Shown here piece after piece: positions 49,350 through 59,822 of a DNA stretch of 64,000 nucleotides; the stretch's first letter is position 1, and every line of letters starts with the position of its first letter. The notes below the pieces were generated by a model. That model did not search any database and was not told the DNA's origin. It was given only the letters and a program-made list of their open reading frames with translations. Both the position numbers and the translations under genes were made by a program. The stretch is taken from assembly GCA_016125505.1 (NCBI GenBank), contig WGLP01000002.1, positions 1,148,082 to 1,212,081 on the forward strand, read 5' to 3'. The DNA is from Gammaproteobacteria bacterium (GTDB lineage: Bacteria; Pseudomonadota; Gammaproteobacteria; UBA6429; Thiohalophilaceae).

Positions 49350-49643
49350 ATGGCTAAATTGATTTATACTGTTTTTATCCTGGTAGTGATTTTACTCGGG
49401 GTTATTTTCGCCGTACTTAATGCCGAAAGTGTGCAGCTCAATTACTATTTCGGTAGTCAACTATTACCACTTTCACTGGCAATCGTCTTGTCGATGATGG
49501 TCGGTGCTATCCTGGGCGTATTAGCCAGTATCAAACTGATTCTCCGGAGTCGTAGAGAGATTGTTCGATTACGCAAGGCATCCGAAATTGCGGAAAAGGA
49601 AATCGCCAACCTGCGCGCCATCCCGATTAAAAACACACATTAA
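49350..49643 (+). CDS. lapA: Lipopolysaccharide assembly protein A
   Basis: A 97-residue inner-membrane protein (YciS/DUF1049). Two membrane helices, about residues 4-23 and 42-63, flank the NAESVQLNYYFGS segment typical of the family, with a basic cytoplasmic helix after. LapA with LapB regulates LpxC turnover and so LPS amount in E. coli. Its TAA overlaps the lapB ATG. Confidence 0.9.
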   Translation: MAKLIYTVFILVVILLGVIFAVLNAESVQLNYYFGSQLLPLSLAIVLSMMVGAILGVLASIKLILRSRREIVRLRKASEIAEKEIANLRAIPIKNTH

Positions 49644-50821
49644 TGTTTTCAGACCCGATAACATATCTTTTTTTGTTATTACCGATTGCGGCATTATCGG
49701 GGTGGTTGATTGGCCGCCAGAATCGGCGTAAGACTTCATCTTATTTTGGTGGTGAAATTCCTTTAGGCTATATTCGCGGCCTGAATTACCTTTTAAACGA
49801 ACAGCCAGACAAGGCTATCGATGTCTTTATCCAGATGTTGGACGTTAATAGCGAAACTGTCGAGACACATCTGGCGCTGGGTAGTCTGTTTCGACGGCGA
49901 GGTGAGGTCGACCGCGCAATCCGCATTCACCAGAATTTAATTGCCAGACCGACGCTTAATCCTGAACAGCGAATGCATGCCTTGAATGAACTCGGACAGG
50001 ATTATATGCGGGCGGGATTGTTAGACAGGGCGGAGGCGCTTTTCAGTGAGTTAATCGAGACTGGTCCCCATACTGTTAATGCTCTGCAACAATTGATTGA
50101 TATATATCAGCAGGAAAAAGACTGGGAAAAGGCGATCGACACTGCACGAAAGCTGGCAATTAAAACCGGAAAAAGCCAGGATAACGTTATTGCGCATTAT
50201 TATTGCGAACTGGCAGAACAGGAATTACGGGCTAATGAAACGCATAAAGCACTTAAATTCGTCAAGAAAGCGTTAAACAGTGATCATAATTGTGCGCGTG
50301 CGAGTATTCTGGAAGGTGACATTGAATACCAGCTAGGTGATGTGAAGGCTGCAATTCGTGCATATAGACGTGTGGAGGATCAGGACAGCGATTATATTCC
50401 CGAAATTCTCGAAGCATTGACCCGCTGCTACCGGGAATTGCATCGAATTGATGAAATGATTGTCTACTTGCGCGAGATCCTGGGCAGGGAAGGGGGAATT
50501 TCCGTTATGTTAGCGCTGGCGGAACTCATCCGCGAAAGAGAAGGTGAGGCGGAATCCGCAGAATTTATCGCTCAGCAGTTGCAATCACGGCCCTCAGTGC
50601 GAGGTATGGATCGTTTGATTGATTTGGCGCTGAATTTAATCAAGGGTCCTGGTCGTGAAAAACTGGAGGTCTTAAAGAATGTCACAACACAGTTACTGGT
50701 GAGTAACCAGATATATAAATGCGACGTTTGCGGTTTTAGTGGCAAAACACTGCATTGGCAGTGCCCCAGTTGCAAGAGCTGGAATACAGTTAAACCGATT
50801 CAAGGTGTGGAAGGTGAATAA
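49643..50821 (+). CDS. lapB: Lipopolysaccharide assembly protein B
   Basis: Membrane-anchored TPR protein that in E. coli presents LpxC to FtsH. 392 residues: N-terminal membrane helix (about 5-20), TPR repeats through about residue 340, and a C-terminal rubredoxin-type metal site [21 protein letters not shown] (about residues 358-377). Overlap with lapA and with pyrF (ATAATG) suggests one transcript. Confidence 0.94.
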   Translation: MFSDPITYLFLLLPIAALSGWLIGRQNRRKTSSYFGGEIPLGYIRGLNYLLNEQPDKAIDVFIQMLDVNSETVETHLALGSLFRRRGEVDRAIRIHQNLIARPTLNPEQRMHALNELGQDYMRAGLLDRAEALFSELIETGPHTVNALQQLIDIYQQEKDWEKAIDTARKLAIKTGKSQDNVIAHYYCELAEQELRANETHKALKFVKKALNSDHNCARASILEGDIEYQLGDVKAAIRAYRRVEDQDSDYIPEILEALTRCYRELHRIDEMIVYLREILGREGGISVMLALAELIREREGEAESAEFIAQQLQSRPSVRGMDRLIDLALNLIKGPGREKLEVLKNVTTQLLVSNQIYKCDVCGFSGKTLHWQCPSCKSWNTVKPIQGVEGE

Positions 50822-51537
50822 TGTCGAACGATGCAAGAGTCATTGTTGCACTGGATTATCCAGCTGTAGCACCTGCATTGGAGTTTGTTTCCAAGGTAAA
50901 TCCTGAACAATGTAAACTCAAAGTAGGTAAGGAACTGTTTACTCGCGCCGGGCCACAATTTGTGGAGACACTCGTGTCGCGTGGGTTTGATGTCTTCCTC
51001 GATTTAAAATTCCATGATATTCCGAATACTGTTGCTGCTGCATGTCGGGTAGCATGCGAGCTTGGCGTCTGGATGCTGAATGTGCATGCGCTGGGCGGAA
51101 GGGAAATGATGTCCGCTGCCAAGGAAGCCGTTGCAAAATCATCTTATCAACCACGACTGATCGCGGTGACGATCCTGACCAGTATGAATGAAGTCGCCTT
51201 GAAAGAAGTCGGCTTGGCAGGGACACCGAAGGAACATGTGTTGTCGTTGGCAATTCTGGCACAGCAATCAGGCCTGGACGGTGTGGTCTGTTCCGCTCAG
51301 GAGGCGCATATGTTGCGTGACCGGCTTGGTCCTGAATTTCAACTCGTTACACCGGGTATCCGTCCCGCAAATGCTGATGCCGGGGATCAAAAACGCATTA
51401 TGACACCAGCGGATGCCATAAAAAATGGCGCTACCTTTCTGGTGGTGGGCAGGCCTATCACCCAAGCAGGGGATCCAACTGCTGTCCTCAGGCAAATTAG
51501 TCAGGAAATCGAGCAAGTTACCTCGGCCATGATGTAG
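50821..51537 (+). CDS. pyrF: Orotidine 5'-phosphate decarboxylase
   Basis: Last step of UMP synthesis. 238 residues; LDYPA near the start and the catalytic [13 protein letters not shown] (about 60-72). The stop TAG lies inside the hairpin at 51532-51551. The lapA-lapB-pyrF order matches E. coli yciS-yciM-pyrF. Confidence 0.97.
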   Translation: MSNDARVIVALDYPAVAPALEFVSKVNPEQCKLKVGKELFTRAGPQFVETLVSRGFDVFLDLKFHDIPNTVAAACRVACELGVWMLNVHALGGREMMSAAKEAVAKSSYQPRLIAVTILTSMNEVALKEVGLAGTPKEHVLSLAILAQQSGLDGVVCSAQEAHMLRDRLGPEFQLVTPGIRPANADAGDQKRIMTPADAIKNGATFLVVGRPITQAGDPTAVLRQISQEIEQVTSAMM

Positions 51538-51551
51538 GAATTTTCCTACAT
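51532..51551. terminator. Stem-loop spanning the pyrF stop codon
   Basis: ATGTAGGAA (51532-51540) and TTCCTACAT (51543-51551) are perfectly complementary; TAG in the left arm is the pyrF stop. There is no downstream T-run, so it is a hairpin of uncertain role. Confidence 0.5.
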
Positions 51552-51638
51552 GCTATTCAGGGAATCCTGATTGGCTTACCAATTGGCATTCGCCATACTC
51601 TTCCGCACTTCAATCAATATTGACTAAGGAGAGTAAAT

Positions 51639-51938
51639 ATGGCGTTGATCAAGAAGCTAGGGAAAGTTGGCATTATTTTGGGGATGTTGGTTTTGACGTC
51701 TACTGCCTTTGCGGCACCTGTCAACATCAATACCGCGGATGCGCAGACATTGGCGGAAAACATCAAAGGTATCGGCCCTAAAAAGGCCCAGGCGATTGTC
51801 ACCTATCGTCGCGAGAATGGTTCGTTTAAATCCATACATGATCTGGCGAAGGTGAAAGGCATCGGCGAAAAACTTGTTGCCAGAAATAAATCGGACCTTT
51901 TGCTGAGTGATGTTGCAGTGAAGCAAACGAAAAAGTAA
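51639..51938 (+). CDS. ComEA-type helix-hairpin-helix DNA-binding protein
   Basis: A 99-residue exported protein. Signal peptide (LGKVGIILGMLVLTSTAFA, about residues 7-25), then a tandem HhH domain with VNINTADAQTLAENIKGIG and KAQAIVTYR. These proteins bind DNA taken up during transformation or seen in the periplasm. AAGGAGAG precedes the ATG. Stand-alone, ending at a clear terminator. Confidence 0.9.
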   Translation: MALIKKLGKVGIILGMLVLTSTAFAAPVNINTADAQTLAENIKGIGPKKAQAIVTYRRENGSFKSIHDLAKVKGIGEKLVARNKSDLLLSDVAVKQTKK

Positions 51939-51964
51939 CGATACGAATACACTCCAATGCAGAG

Positions 51965-51988
51965 AAGGCGTCGCAAGACGCCTTTTTT
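51965..51988 (+). terminator. Rho-independent terminator after comEA
   Basis: AAGGCGTC (51965-51972), loop GCAA, GACGCCTT (51977-51984), and continuing T's to 51988. A compact GNRA-type loop hairpin plus T-run, 27 bp past the comEA stop. Confidence 0.9.
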
Positions 51989-52156
51989 GTGTTTCATATT
52001 CCTCTTTTTTAGCGACCATAGAAATATATGAAGATTTGATGACAGCGGTTCATTTATCTTGTTGATTATTAACGGTAGCTTGGAATTTCTTGAGGTTATT
52101 TAGTACTATAAACAACTCGTGCAATCGGTAACCATTACAAATAATACCATATGTAA

Positions 52157-52186
52157 CTGATTGTTTTTATTGATTAATTTTATAAT
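52157..52186 (+). promoter_or_regulatory. Candidate ugd promoter
   Basis: The AT-rich gap upstream of ugd holds a consensus -10, TATAAT (52181-52186). At 18-bp spacing the -35 would be CTGATT (52157-52162), only a weak match. A start near 52193 would give a very short leader before the ATG at 52205, so it is a tentative call. Confidence 0.35.
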
Positions 52187-52204
52187 TAAAAAGACCTCAT
52201 CTTT

Positions 52205-53539
52205 ATGAAAGTAACAATTTTTGGTACGGGTTATGTTGGCTTGGTTACAGGCACCTGCCTAGCGGAAGTCGGCAATGATGTGCTTTGTGTTGACGTTGAT
52301 AAAAAGAAGATTGACTTACTCAATAACGGCGGGATCCCCATTTACGAACCGGGCCTTGAGGAGTTGGTAGCTAAAAACCGAAAGCATGGCAAATTGAAAT
52401 TTACCACTGACATCGAAAAAGGTGTAAAGCACGGTTTATTCCAGTTCATTGCTGTAGGAACACCGCCTGATGAAGATGGGTCTGCCGATCTGCAATACGT
52501 TTTGAAAGTTGCAGAAACTGTTGGCCAGCATATGGATGAATACCGAATTGTGATTGATAAGTCGACGGTTCCTGTTGGAACTGCCGATAGAGTAACGGAA
52601 AAAGTTCAAGGGAAACTCGATGAACGAGGGGTTAAGCTGGACTTTGATGTCGTATCTAATCCAGAGTTTCTCAAGGAAGGCGCGGCGATCGATGACTTTA
52701 TGAAACCGGACCGAATCATCGTCGGCACGAATAACGTACGTACAGCGGAATTGCTGAAGGCATTGTATGCCCCATTTAATCGTAACCATGATAGATTAAT
52801 TATCATGGATATCCGCTCTGCCGAGCTGGCAAAGTACGCGGCGAATGCCATGCTGGCGACGAAAATCAGTTTTATGAATGAGTTGTCGAATATTGCCGAA
52901 CTGACTGGCGCTGATATCGAGCAGGTTAGATTGGGCATAGGTTCAGATCCACGCATTGGCTACCATTTTATTTATCCTGGCGCGGGTTATGGCGGTTCCT
53001 GCTTTCCTAAAGATGTACGTGCATTGGAGCGGACTGCCAAGAGCTACGGCTATAACGCACAGTTGTTGGCGAGTGTGGAAGCAGTGAATGATTCTCAAAA
53101 GCATGTGGTAGTGAACAAGATTCTCAAACACTATCATGGCAATGTGAAAGACAAGACGTTCGCGATGTGGGGTTTATCATTCAAACCGAATACCGATGAT
53201 ATGCGTGAAGCTTCCAGCCGCGTTGTCATGGAAAATCTATGGGCGCAGGGTGCCAAAATCAGGGCATATGATCCACAGGCCATGCATGAAGCCACACGTA
53301 TTTACGGTCAACGCAAAGACCTGGAACTTGTCGAGTCACCGGAAGATGCGGTAGATGGCGTAGATGCTTTGATCGTGATGACAGAGTGGAATGTATTTAG
53401 AAGTCCCGATTTTTCCGTGCTAAAACAAAAAATGAAGACACCGATCATTTTCGATGGCAGAAATATCTATAATCCCCAGTTGTTACACGAATTTGGATTT
53501 ATTTATCATTCAATTGGTCGTCAAGTCGTGGGAAGTTGA
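52205..53539 (+). CDS. ugd: UDP-glucose 6-dehydrogenase
   Basis: Oxidises UDP-glucose to UDP-glucuronate for polysaccharides. 444 residues; NAD-binding [17 protein letters not shown] (residues 7-23), catalytic C266 in [14 protein letters not shown]. Length normal. AT-richer than the upstream housekeeping genes. galU, which makes its substrate, follows by 6 bp. Confidence 0.96.
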   Translation: MKVTIFGTGYVGLVTGTCLAEVGNDVLCVDVDKKKIDLLNNGGIPIYEPGLEELVAKNRKHGKLKFTTDIEKGVKHGLFQFIAVGTPPDEDGSADLQYVLKVAETVGQHMDEYRIVIDKSTVPVGTADRVTEKVQGKLDERGVKLDFDVVSNPEFLKEGAAIDDFMKPDRIIVGTNNVRTAELLKALYAPFNRNHDRLIIMDIRSAELAKYAANAMLATKISFMNELSNIAELTGADIEQVRLGIGSDPRIGYHFIYPGAGYGGSCFPKDVRALERTAKSYGYNAQLLASVEAVNDSQKHVVVNKILKHYHGNVKDKTFAMWGLSFKPNTDDMREASSRVVMENLWAQGAKIRAYDPQAMHEATRIYGQRKDLELVESPEDAVDGVDALIVMTEWNVFRSPDFSVLKQKMKTPIIFDGRNIYNPQLLHEFGFIYHSIGRQVVGS

Positions 53540-53545
53540 TTGCGT

Positions 53546-54436
53546 ATGAAAAAAATCAAAAAAGCGGTTTTTCCAGTTGCCGGGATGGGTACGCGGTTTT
53601 TACCTGCAACCAAAGCGAGTCCTAAAGAAATGCTGCCGGTGGTGGACAAGCCGCTGATCCAGTATGCAGTGGAAGAAGCGGTAGAGGCCGGTATGGATCA
53701 AATGATTTTTATCACCGGACGCAGTAAACGGGCTATTGCAGACCATTTTGACAAGGCGTTCGAACTGGAGCATGAGCTGGAGGCAAAAGGCAAAGAAGAA
53801 TTATTGCGCATTGTCCGCAGTATAGTGCCGGATCATGTCTCCTGTATTTATTTGCGTCAGGCAGAAGCGCTGGGGTTGGGGCATGCCGTGTTGTGTGCTT
53901 TACCTGTCGTTGGAAATGAACCGTTTGCCGTGATTTTGGCGGATGACCTGATCGATGGTGGAAAGCAATCGTGTCTGGCGCAAATGGTCCAGGTGTATGA
54001 ATACCAGGGGCGCAGTGTGCTGGGTGTGGAACGTGTCCCCCAGGAAGAGACCAACAAATATGGTGTTGTCAAAGCTTCAAAGCTTGAAGACAACGTATAT
54101 AAAGTAGAAAGTATTGTTGAAAAGCCCGCGCCAGATAAGGCACCTTCGAATCTGGCTGTTGTTGGTCGTTATATCCTGACGCCTCGCATTTTTGACAAGC
54201 TCCAGTCAACTCAGAAAGGCGCCGGGGGGGAGATTCAGCTCACGGATGCCATCGCTGCGCTCCTTAAAGATGAACAAGTGCTTGCGTATGAGTTTCAAGG
54301 GAAACGCTATGACTGTGGTAGCAAGATTGGGTATCTCGAAGCCACGGTCGAGTACGCATTAAAGCATGAAGAGCTCAGTGATGAATTTCGTACTTATTTA
54401 CACAAACTTGTCGGCGAATGGGGGGCTGCCAAGTAA
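53546..54436 (+). CDS. galU: UTP-glucose-1-phosphate uridylyltransferase
   Basis: Makes UDP-glucose from UTP and glucose 1-phosphate. 296 residues from ATG 53546; [19 protein letters not shown] near residue 12-30, then [13 protein letters not shown]. An in-frame TTG at 53540 is less likely. It pairs with ugd for UDP-glucuronate supply. Confidence 0.95.
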   Translation: MKKIKKAVFPVAGMGTRFLPATKASPKEMLPVVDKPLIQYAVEEAVEAGMDQMIFITGRSKRAIADHFDKAFELEHELEAKGKEELLRIVRSIVPDHVSCIYLRQAEALGLGHAVLCALPVVGNEPFAVILADDLIDGGKQSCLAQMVQVYEYQGRSVLGVERVPQEETNKYGVVKASKLEDNVYKVESIVEKPAPDKAPSNLAVVGRYILTPRIFDKLQSTQKGAGGEIQLTDAIAALLKDEQVLAYEFQGKRYDCGSKIGYLEATVEYALKHEELSDEFRTYLHKLVGEWGAAK

Positions 54437-54520
54437 TAGCCTTGGACATCTCCGACTGATAGTGGAAGTTGGTGGGGCGAAGAAGTAACAACCCCTAAGA
54501 CGCTGAGAGCCAGAAAGACA

Positions 54521-54546
54521 AAAGCCAAGCTGTTCAGCTCGGCTTT
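54521..54546 (-). terminator. Terminator-like hairpin downstream of tRNA-Asn
   Basis: On the minus strand AAAGCCGAGCT pairs with AGCTTGGCTTT (54536-54546 and 54521-54531), 11 bp with one G-T, loop GAAC, then a short T-rich stretch. It lies 20 bp beyond the tRNA 3' end and between convergent galU and tRNA. Confidence 0.7.
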
Positions 54547-54566
54547 GTTTTCATCATTTTGATGGA

Positions 54567-54642
54567 TGGCTCCCCGGGACGGGCTCGAACCGCCGACCCG
54601 GTGATTAACAGTCACCTGCTCTACCGACTGAGCTACCGGGGA
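54567..54642 (-). tRNA. tRNA-Asn (anticodon GTT)
   Basis: 76 nt on the minus strand with the CCA end encoded. The acceptor stem TCCCCGG pairs with CCGGGGA, the T arm contains GGTTCGAGCC, and the anticodon loop is CTGTTAA, giving GTT for asparagine. In P. aeruginosa a tRNA-Asn is also found beside the O-antigen locus, as recalled. Confidence 0.97.
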
Positions 54643-54685
54643 ATAAGGGCGTGTATGGTACTCATGCCATCGGCCCCGGTCAACA

Positions 54686-55249
54686 TCAACTGGCTGAATT
54701 TATGGAACTTCCGCAGTTTAGGGCACCGCCATCGGGTTTGGTGCTGCTCAGGCGTACCCGGCCGGTTTTCATCAGAATTAATGCGCGGGAGCGCTCTGGC
54801 GCTTGGCTGGAGCAGAGCGTGAATGTCCCGTTCATCTGAGTAATTCCCGTTGGCTGGTATGCGATGTAATTGTGGGAACCGAAACCGCGATAGGTCAGGG
54901 TATTGCCATTAGGTAACTCGTTGTGGATCTGGATGAGTGCCTCTTCTTCATCACGTTCTTTGTTTTGGTTGGCATCCACATAAACTATCCAGCCCTGGTC
55001 CCAGGCGGCATTTGGGTTGCAGTGTTGCCCATCGTGGGATTTGCAAATAACGACCTGCTGGTTACGTCTTATCGCTTCTGAGCGTGTGAGGGCGAGGTCG
55101 CCTCGGAGTGCGTTGACTTGGCCCACCACTCGATTGGCGTTGAGCAAATTGCTCATGGTAGGCAGACCAACACCCAAAATTGTCGCGCTAATGGAGAGCG
55201 CAATAATGAGTTCTAGTAGAGTAAATCCTGTGATGAATTTGGCTCGCAT
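54686..55249 (-). CDS. GspH/FimT-type pseudopilin
   Basis: Minor pilin-like protein of 187 residues. The prepilin cleavage motif is in KFITGFTLLELIIALSISATILGVG: G/F with the conserved glutamate at +5. A four-cysteine, Gly-rich C-terminal body follows. ATG 55249 is chosen because AAGGA lies at proper spacing; ATG 55252 is directly adjacent. No other pilus gene is near; 43 bp separate it from the tRNA downstream on the same strand, so read-through is possible. Confidence 0.85.
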   Translation of the reverse strand: MRAKFITGFTLLELIIALSISATILGVGLPTMSNLLNANRVVGQVNALRGDLALTRSEAIRRNQQVVICKSHDGQHCNPNAAWDQGWIVYVDANQNKERDEEEALIQIHNELPNGNTLTYRGFGSHNYIAYQPTGITQMNGTFTLCSSQAPERSRALILMKTGRVRLSSTKPDGGALNCGSSINSAS

Positions 55250-55407
55250 CATATTCCTTCTCCCTTGCATTGTTATCCGTCATTTTGAGCATGGGGTTTA
55301 AAATGAAGACGTCCTTGTCTACCCCCCACATCCCTGTGGAAAGAAAGATACGCAAATCTGACGTTTTGGTCTGTCGGGTAAAGTCTGATAATTGAGTAGG
55401 GATTCCC

Positions 55408-56595
55408 TTACAAGGTGACAGTCCTGGCGATGCGGGTGAGCGCCTTTTCGAGATTGCTCATACTGGTGGCGAAAGACAGGCGTAAGTGGCCAGGCGCACC
55501 GAAGGCACTGCCCGGCACCAGGGCGACACCTGCAGTTTCCAGCAGATATTCGGCAAACTGGACGTCATCACTGATGTCCGGAAGTCGGTCAATGACAGAC
55601 TGGAAGGAGGGTAGGGAATAGAATGTACCTTGCGATGGTAGACAGCGTACACCATCGATCGCATTGAGGCTTTTATAGACGAAATCATGGCGTTCCTTGA
55701 ACGCCGTCAGCATGGTTTTGATGCAGGATTGATCGCCTTCCAGAGCGGCCTGAGCGGCAGCCTGGGAGATCGAGGTTGGGTTGGAGGTGCTTTGTGACTG
55801 CACTTTCTTCATCGCTGCAATAAGCGAGTTGGGTCCGGCGGCATAGCCAATGCGCCAGCCGGTCATGGAATAGGCCTTGGAGACACCATTTAGCACGATG
55901 GTCCGCTCGTACAGGTCCGGGCAGACATTGACAATATTGGCGAAAGATTCATCAGCCCAGAGGATATGCTCGTACATATCGTCCGTCGCGATAAGGACAT
56001 GGGGGTGTTTGCGCAGGACATCGCCGAGGGCAGCCAGATCGGCGCGAGAATATACGCGTCCCGTCGGATTAGACGGACTGTTAATGACCAGCAGGCGCGT
56101 ACGCGGGGTAATCGCCGCGTCCAGTTGTTCCGGGCTGATCAGAAAATTCTGTTCCATCGTGGTGTTGATGATGACAGGGCTGCCATCCGCCAACAGGACC
56201 ATGTCCGGATAAGAAACCCAGTAGGGTGCAGGGATAATGACTTCATCACCCCGGTTCAGGAGGGCCTGGGCAAGGTTGAAAAAGCTCTGTTTGCCCCCGC
56301 AGGACACCAGGATTTGATCCAAGCCGTAACTTAGTTGGTTCTCACGCTGGAATTTTGCAGCGATAGCCTGTTTGAGTTCCCGGGTACCGTCCACGGCAGT
56401 GTACTTGGTAAAACCGCGCTGGAGGGCATCGATGGCGGCCTGCTTGATATGCTCGGGGGTATCAAAATCCGGCTCACCGGCACCCAGGCCGATGATATCC
56501 TTGCCTTGGGCACGCAACTCATTGGCCCGGGCAGTGACAGCCAGGGTCTGCGAGGGTTTGACACGTTTGATACGATCCGCCAGTTTGATATCCAA
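55408..56595 (-). CDS. Aspartate aminotransferase (class I, Igamma-type)
   Basis: PLP aminotransferase of 395 residues. The TTG at 56595 is taken as start: GGAGAGAG lies upstream and the protein then begins MDIKLADRIKRVKPSQTLAVT, the family N-terminus. In-frame codons continue antisense into uvrB and lack homology. K240 in NGVSKAYSMTGWR is the PLP lysine, SPSNPTG near 173-179. It diverges from uvrB across 80 bp; the same pair borders the Pseudomonas O-antigen locus. Confidence 0.92.
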   Translation of the reverse strand: MDIKLADRIKRVKPSQTLAVTARANELRAQGKDIIGLGAGEPDFDTPEHIKQAAIDALQRGFTKYTAVDGTRELKQAIAAKFQRENQLSYGLDQILVSCGGKQSFFNLAQALLNRGDEVIIPAPYWVSYPDMVLLADGSPVIINTTMEQNFLISPEQLDAAITPRTRLLVINSPSNPTGRVYSRADLAALGDVLRKHPHVLIATDDMYEHILWADESFANIVNVCPDLYERTIVLNGVSKAYSMTGWRIGYAAGPNSLIAAMKKVQSQSTSNPTSISQAAAQAALEGDQSCIKTMLTAFKERHDFVYKSLNAIDGVRCLPSQGTFYSLPSFQSVIDRLPDISDDVQFAEYLLETAGVALVPGSAFGAPGHLRLSFATSMSNLEKALTRIARTVTL

Positions 56596-56675
56596 GTTAA
56601 CTCTCTCCAGGAGCGAAGCCCGACGCCGGGCACAAAGGCGCGTAATAATACGGAAACATACCTCAGACTTAAAGT

Positions 56676-58706
56676 ATGCAAAAGCAATTTGAACTGGTTT
56701 CAGAATTCGCCCCGGACGGGGATCAGCCAACCGCCATCGCGCAGTTGACCGAGGGCTTGCAGGCCGGCGAGGCCGCCATGACGCTGTTGGGAGTGACGGG
56801 GTCGGGCAAGACCTTCACCATCGCCAATGTCATCCAGAATCTGCAGCGCCCAACCCTCATTCTGGCGCACAACAAAACCCTCGCGGCACAGCTCTATGGC
56901 GAGATGCGGGACTTCTTTCCACAGAATGCCGTGGAGTATTTCGTGTCCTATTACGATTATTACCAGCCTGAGGCCTATGTGCCGACCACGGATACGTATA
57001 TCGAAAAGGATGCCTCAATCAACGAGCACATTGAACAGATGCGCTTATCTGCCACCAAGGCCATTATGGAACGGCGCGACGTTATCATTGTGGCGACGGT
57101 CTCGGCGATCTACGGGTTGGGTGATCCGCAGTCGTATATGAGTATGCTGTTGCATTTAGTGCGTGGCGATTTGATCAATCAGCGCGACGTCCTGCGTCGG
57201 CTGGCGGAATTGCAATATACCCGCAACGATACAGAATTACGGCGTGGCACGTATCGCGTCCGCGGCGAGGTTATCGATATCTATCCTGCCGATTCAGACC
57301 GTGATGCGGTACGGGTTGAGCTGTTCGATGACGAGGTGGAGAACCTCAGCTATTTTGATCCACTGACGGGTGAAGTATTACAACGTGTGCCGCGTGTCAC
57401 CATTTATCCGAAAACGCATTATGTCACGCCGCGCGAAACCATCATCAATGCTATCGATCATATCAAGCTCGAATTGAAAGAGCGGTTAGAACAATTGTAT
57501 GCCAGCAACAAGTTGGTCGAGGCGCAGCGTTTGGGTGAGCGAACCCAATATGATTTGGAGATGATGGCAGAGCTTGGATACTGCTCCGGTATCGAAAACT
57601 ATTCGCGTTATTTGTCCGGGCGGCAGGCGGGCGAGCCACCACCGACATTGATGGATTACCTGCCGCAAGATGCCTTACTGGTAATTGACGAGTCTCATGT
57701 CACGATCCCGCAGCTGGGCGCGATGTACAAAGGTGATCGCTCGCGTAAAGAAAATCTGGTGGAGTATGGTTTTCGCTTGCCGTCAGCATTGGATAACCGA
57801 CCACTCAAATTCGACGAGTTTGAGCGACTGGCACCACAGATGATCTTTGTCTCCGCGACGCCGGCGAATTACGAGGCGAGTCATGCAAGTACCACGGTAG
57901 AACAGGTCGTGAGACCGACGGGTCTGGTTGATCCTGTTCTGGAGGTACGGCCGGCGGCCACTCAGGTGGATGATTTGCTCTCGGAGATTCGCCAACGCGA
58001 GACGAAGAATGAGAGGGTCCTTGTCACCACCTTGACCAAGCGCATGGCTGAAGACCTGACGGATTATTTGAATGATCACGATGTCAGGGTCCGTTATATG
58101 CATTCCGACATCGATACGGTGGAGCGGGTCGAAATCATCCGCGACCTGCGCCTGGGGAAATTTGATGTGTTGGTCGGGATTAACCTGCTCCGGGAGGGGT
58201 TGGATATACCTGAAGTGTCCTTGGTAGCCATTCTGGATGCCGACAAGGAAGGGTTTCTACGTTCTGATCGCTCGCTCATTCAGACCATCGGCCGCGCTGC
58301 CCGCAACTCTGAGGGCAAATGTATCCTCTACGCCGATACCATCACTGGCTCCATGCAACGAGCGATGGATGAGACCGAGCGACGACGTCAAAAACAGCTT
58401 GCTTATAATAAGGAGCACGACATTACACCTCGCAGTATCACCAAAGCAGTGGCGGATATTATGGAAGGGGTATATTCGACGGCCCGGATTTCACCCAAAG
58501 CCTATGCCAAAGTCGCGGAAGAGGTGGAACACTATGGAGCGCTGAGCCCGGGTGATTTGCTCAAGAAAGTCGCGCAACTGGAACAGCAGATGTATACCCA
58601 TGCTCAAAATCTGGAATTTGAAGAAGCGGCCAGGCTGCGGGATGAAATACATCGGTTGCAGGGTGGGCAGCTTGGTCTTTTTGAGAATGCAATATTGGGT
58701 GATTAA
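56676..58706 (+). CDS. uvrB: Excinuclease ABC subunit B
   Basis: DNA-damage recognition helicase of nucleotide-excision repair. 676 residues; Walker A GVTGSGKT (39-46), beta-hairpin [12 protein letters not shown] (about 90-101), helicase motifs including TIGRAARN, and the C-terminal UVR domain (about 630-665). Complete. A damaged second copy of its 3' part lies at 62184-62932 after the rml operon. Confidence 0.98.
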   Translation: MQKQFELVSEFAPDGDQPTAIAQLTEGLQAGEAAMTLLGVTGSGKTFTIANVIQNLQRPTLILAHNKTLAAQLYGEMRDFFPQNAVEYFVSYYDYYQPEAYVPTTDTYIEKDASINEHIEQMRLSATKAIMERRDVIIVATVSAIYGLGDPQSYMSMLLHLVRGDLINQRDVLRRLAELQYTRNDTELRRGTYRVRGEVIDIYPADSDRDAVRVELFDDEVENLSYFDPLTGEVLQRVPRVTIYPKTHYVTPRETIINAIDHIKLELKERLEQLYASNKLVEAQRLGERTQYDLEMMAELGYCSGIENYSRYLSGRQAGEPPPTLMDYLPQDALLVIDESHVTIPQLGAMYKGDRSRKENLVEYGFRLPSALDNRPLKFDEFERLAPQMIFVSATPANYEASHASTTVEQVVRPTGLVDPVLEVRPAATQVDDLLSEIRQRETKNERVLVTTLTKRMAEDLTDYLNDHDVRVRYMHSDIDTVERVEIIRDLRLGKFDVLVGINLLREGLDIPEVSLVAILDADKEGFLRSDRSLIQTIGRAARNSEGKCILYADTITGSMQRAMDETERRRQKQLAYNKEHDITPRSITKAVADIMEGVYSTARISPKAYAKVAEEVEHYGALSPGDLLKKVAQLEQQMYTHAQNLEFEEAARLRDEIHRLQGGQLGLFENAILGD

Positions 58707-58760
58707 TTATTATAAATATCAATTATGCGAACGTATCAGTAAACAAGCAGAGTATTCTAA

Positions 58761-59822
58761 ATGACAATTCTCGTTACAGGCGGTGCCGGATTCATTGGCG
58801 CTAATTTTGTTATTGATTGGCTAAATCAATTTAATGAGACTGTTATAAATCTTGATAAACTCACCTATGCAGGCAACCTTGAAAATTTAGCCTCATTAGA
58901 TGGTGATGAACGTCATGTATTCATGCAGGGTGATATCAACGATATAGTACTTGTTGAACGCATTTTGACAGAGCATTGTCCGCGCGCCATCCTCCATTTT
59001 GCGGCGGAAACTCATGTAGACCGTTCCATTCACGGCCCCGAAGATTTTATTAATACGAATATTGTTGGTACGTTCCATTTGTTGGATACAGTACGTGGAT
59101 ACTGGAGCAATTTGGATGAAGGGCGCAAATCCATATTTCGTTTTCTTCATGTTTCAACCGATGAAGTATACGGTTCACTAACAAAGGATCAACCAGCATT
59201 CAGAGAAACGAATCGATATGAGCCTAATAGCCCATATTCCGCGAGCAAGGCCGCAAGCGATCACCTGGTGCGGGCTTATCACCATACGTATGGTCTGCCG
59301 GTGCTTACTACCAACTGCTCAAATAATTACGGCCCGTATCAGTTTGCAGAAAAACTTATTCCCCTCATGATTATTAATGCGTTGGCTGGAGAATCTTTAC
59401 CAATCTATGGTGACGGTATGCAGGTGCGGGATTGGTTGTATGTTAAAGATCATTGTAGTGGCATCCGACGTGTGCTAGAGGCGGGAAAAATAGGTGAGGT
59501 TTACAATATCGGCGGATGGAATGAAAAGCCAAACATTGAGGTGGTCAAAACTATTTGTAGTATTCTCGATGAGCTAACACCACGTGTTGATGGCTATTCT
59601 TATGCTAGACAGATCGAGTTTATCAAAGATCGTCCAGGGCATGATCGGCGTTATGCTATCGATGCAAAAAAAATTGAAAATGAATTAAGCTGGAAACCTT
59701 CAGAAACATTTGATTCCGGGATTCGTAAAACTGTTCAATGGTATCTAGATAATATGACATGGGTGAACCATATTCTCAGTGGTGCCTATCGTGACTGGAT
59801 TAAGAGGCAGTATAGTGCATGA
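58761..59822 (+). CDS. rmlB: dTDP-glucose 4,6-dehydratase
   Basis: Second step of dTDP-L-rhamnose synthesis. 353 residues; NAD-binding TGGAGFIGANFV near residue 6-17, catalytic STDEVYG, and the YxxxK pair in YSASKAASD. The ribosome-binding site is weak (AGAG). First gene of rmlBDAC, whose four stops and starts overlap (4, 4 and 1 bp). These genes are AT-richer than most of the window. Confidence 0.96.
   Translation: MTILVTGGAGFIGANFVIDWLNQFNETVINLDKLTYAGNLENLASLDGDERHVFMQGDINDIVLVERILTEHCPRAILHFAAETHVDRSIHGPEDFINTNIVGTFHLLDTVRGYWSNLDEGRKSIFRFLHVSTDEVYGSLTKDQPAFRETNRYEPNSPYSASKAASDHLVRAYHHTYGLPVLTTNCSNNYGPYQFAEKLIPLMIINALAGESLPIYGDGMQVRDWLYVKDHCSGIRRVLEAGKIGEVYNIGGWNEKPNIEVVKTICSILDELTPRVDGYSYARQIEFIKDRPGHDRRYAIDAKKIENELSWKPSETFDSGIRKTVQWYLDNMTWVNHILSGAYRDWIKRQYSA

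Noticed and set aside
56657..56678. CATAC...GTATG dyad at the uvrB start as a LexA/SOS box
   Set aside because: It does not match CTGT-N8-ACAG or other LexA patterns known to me, and it overlaps the start codon.
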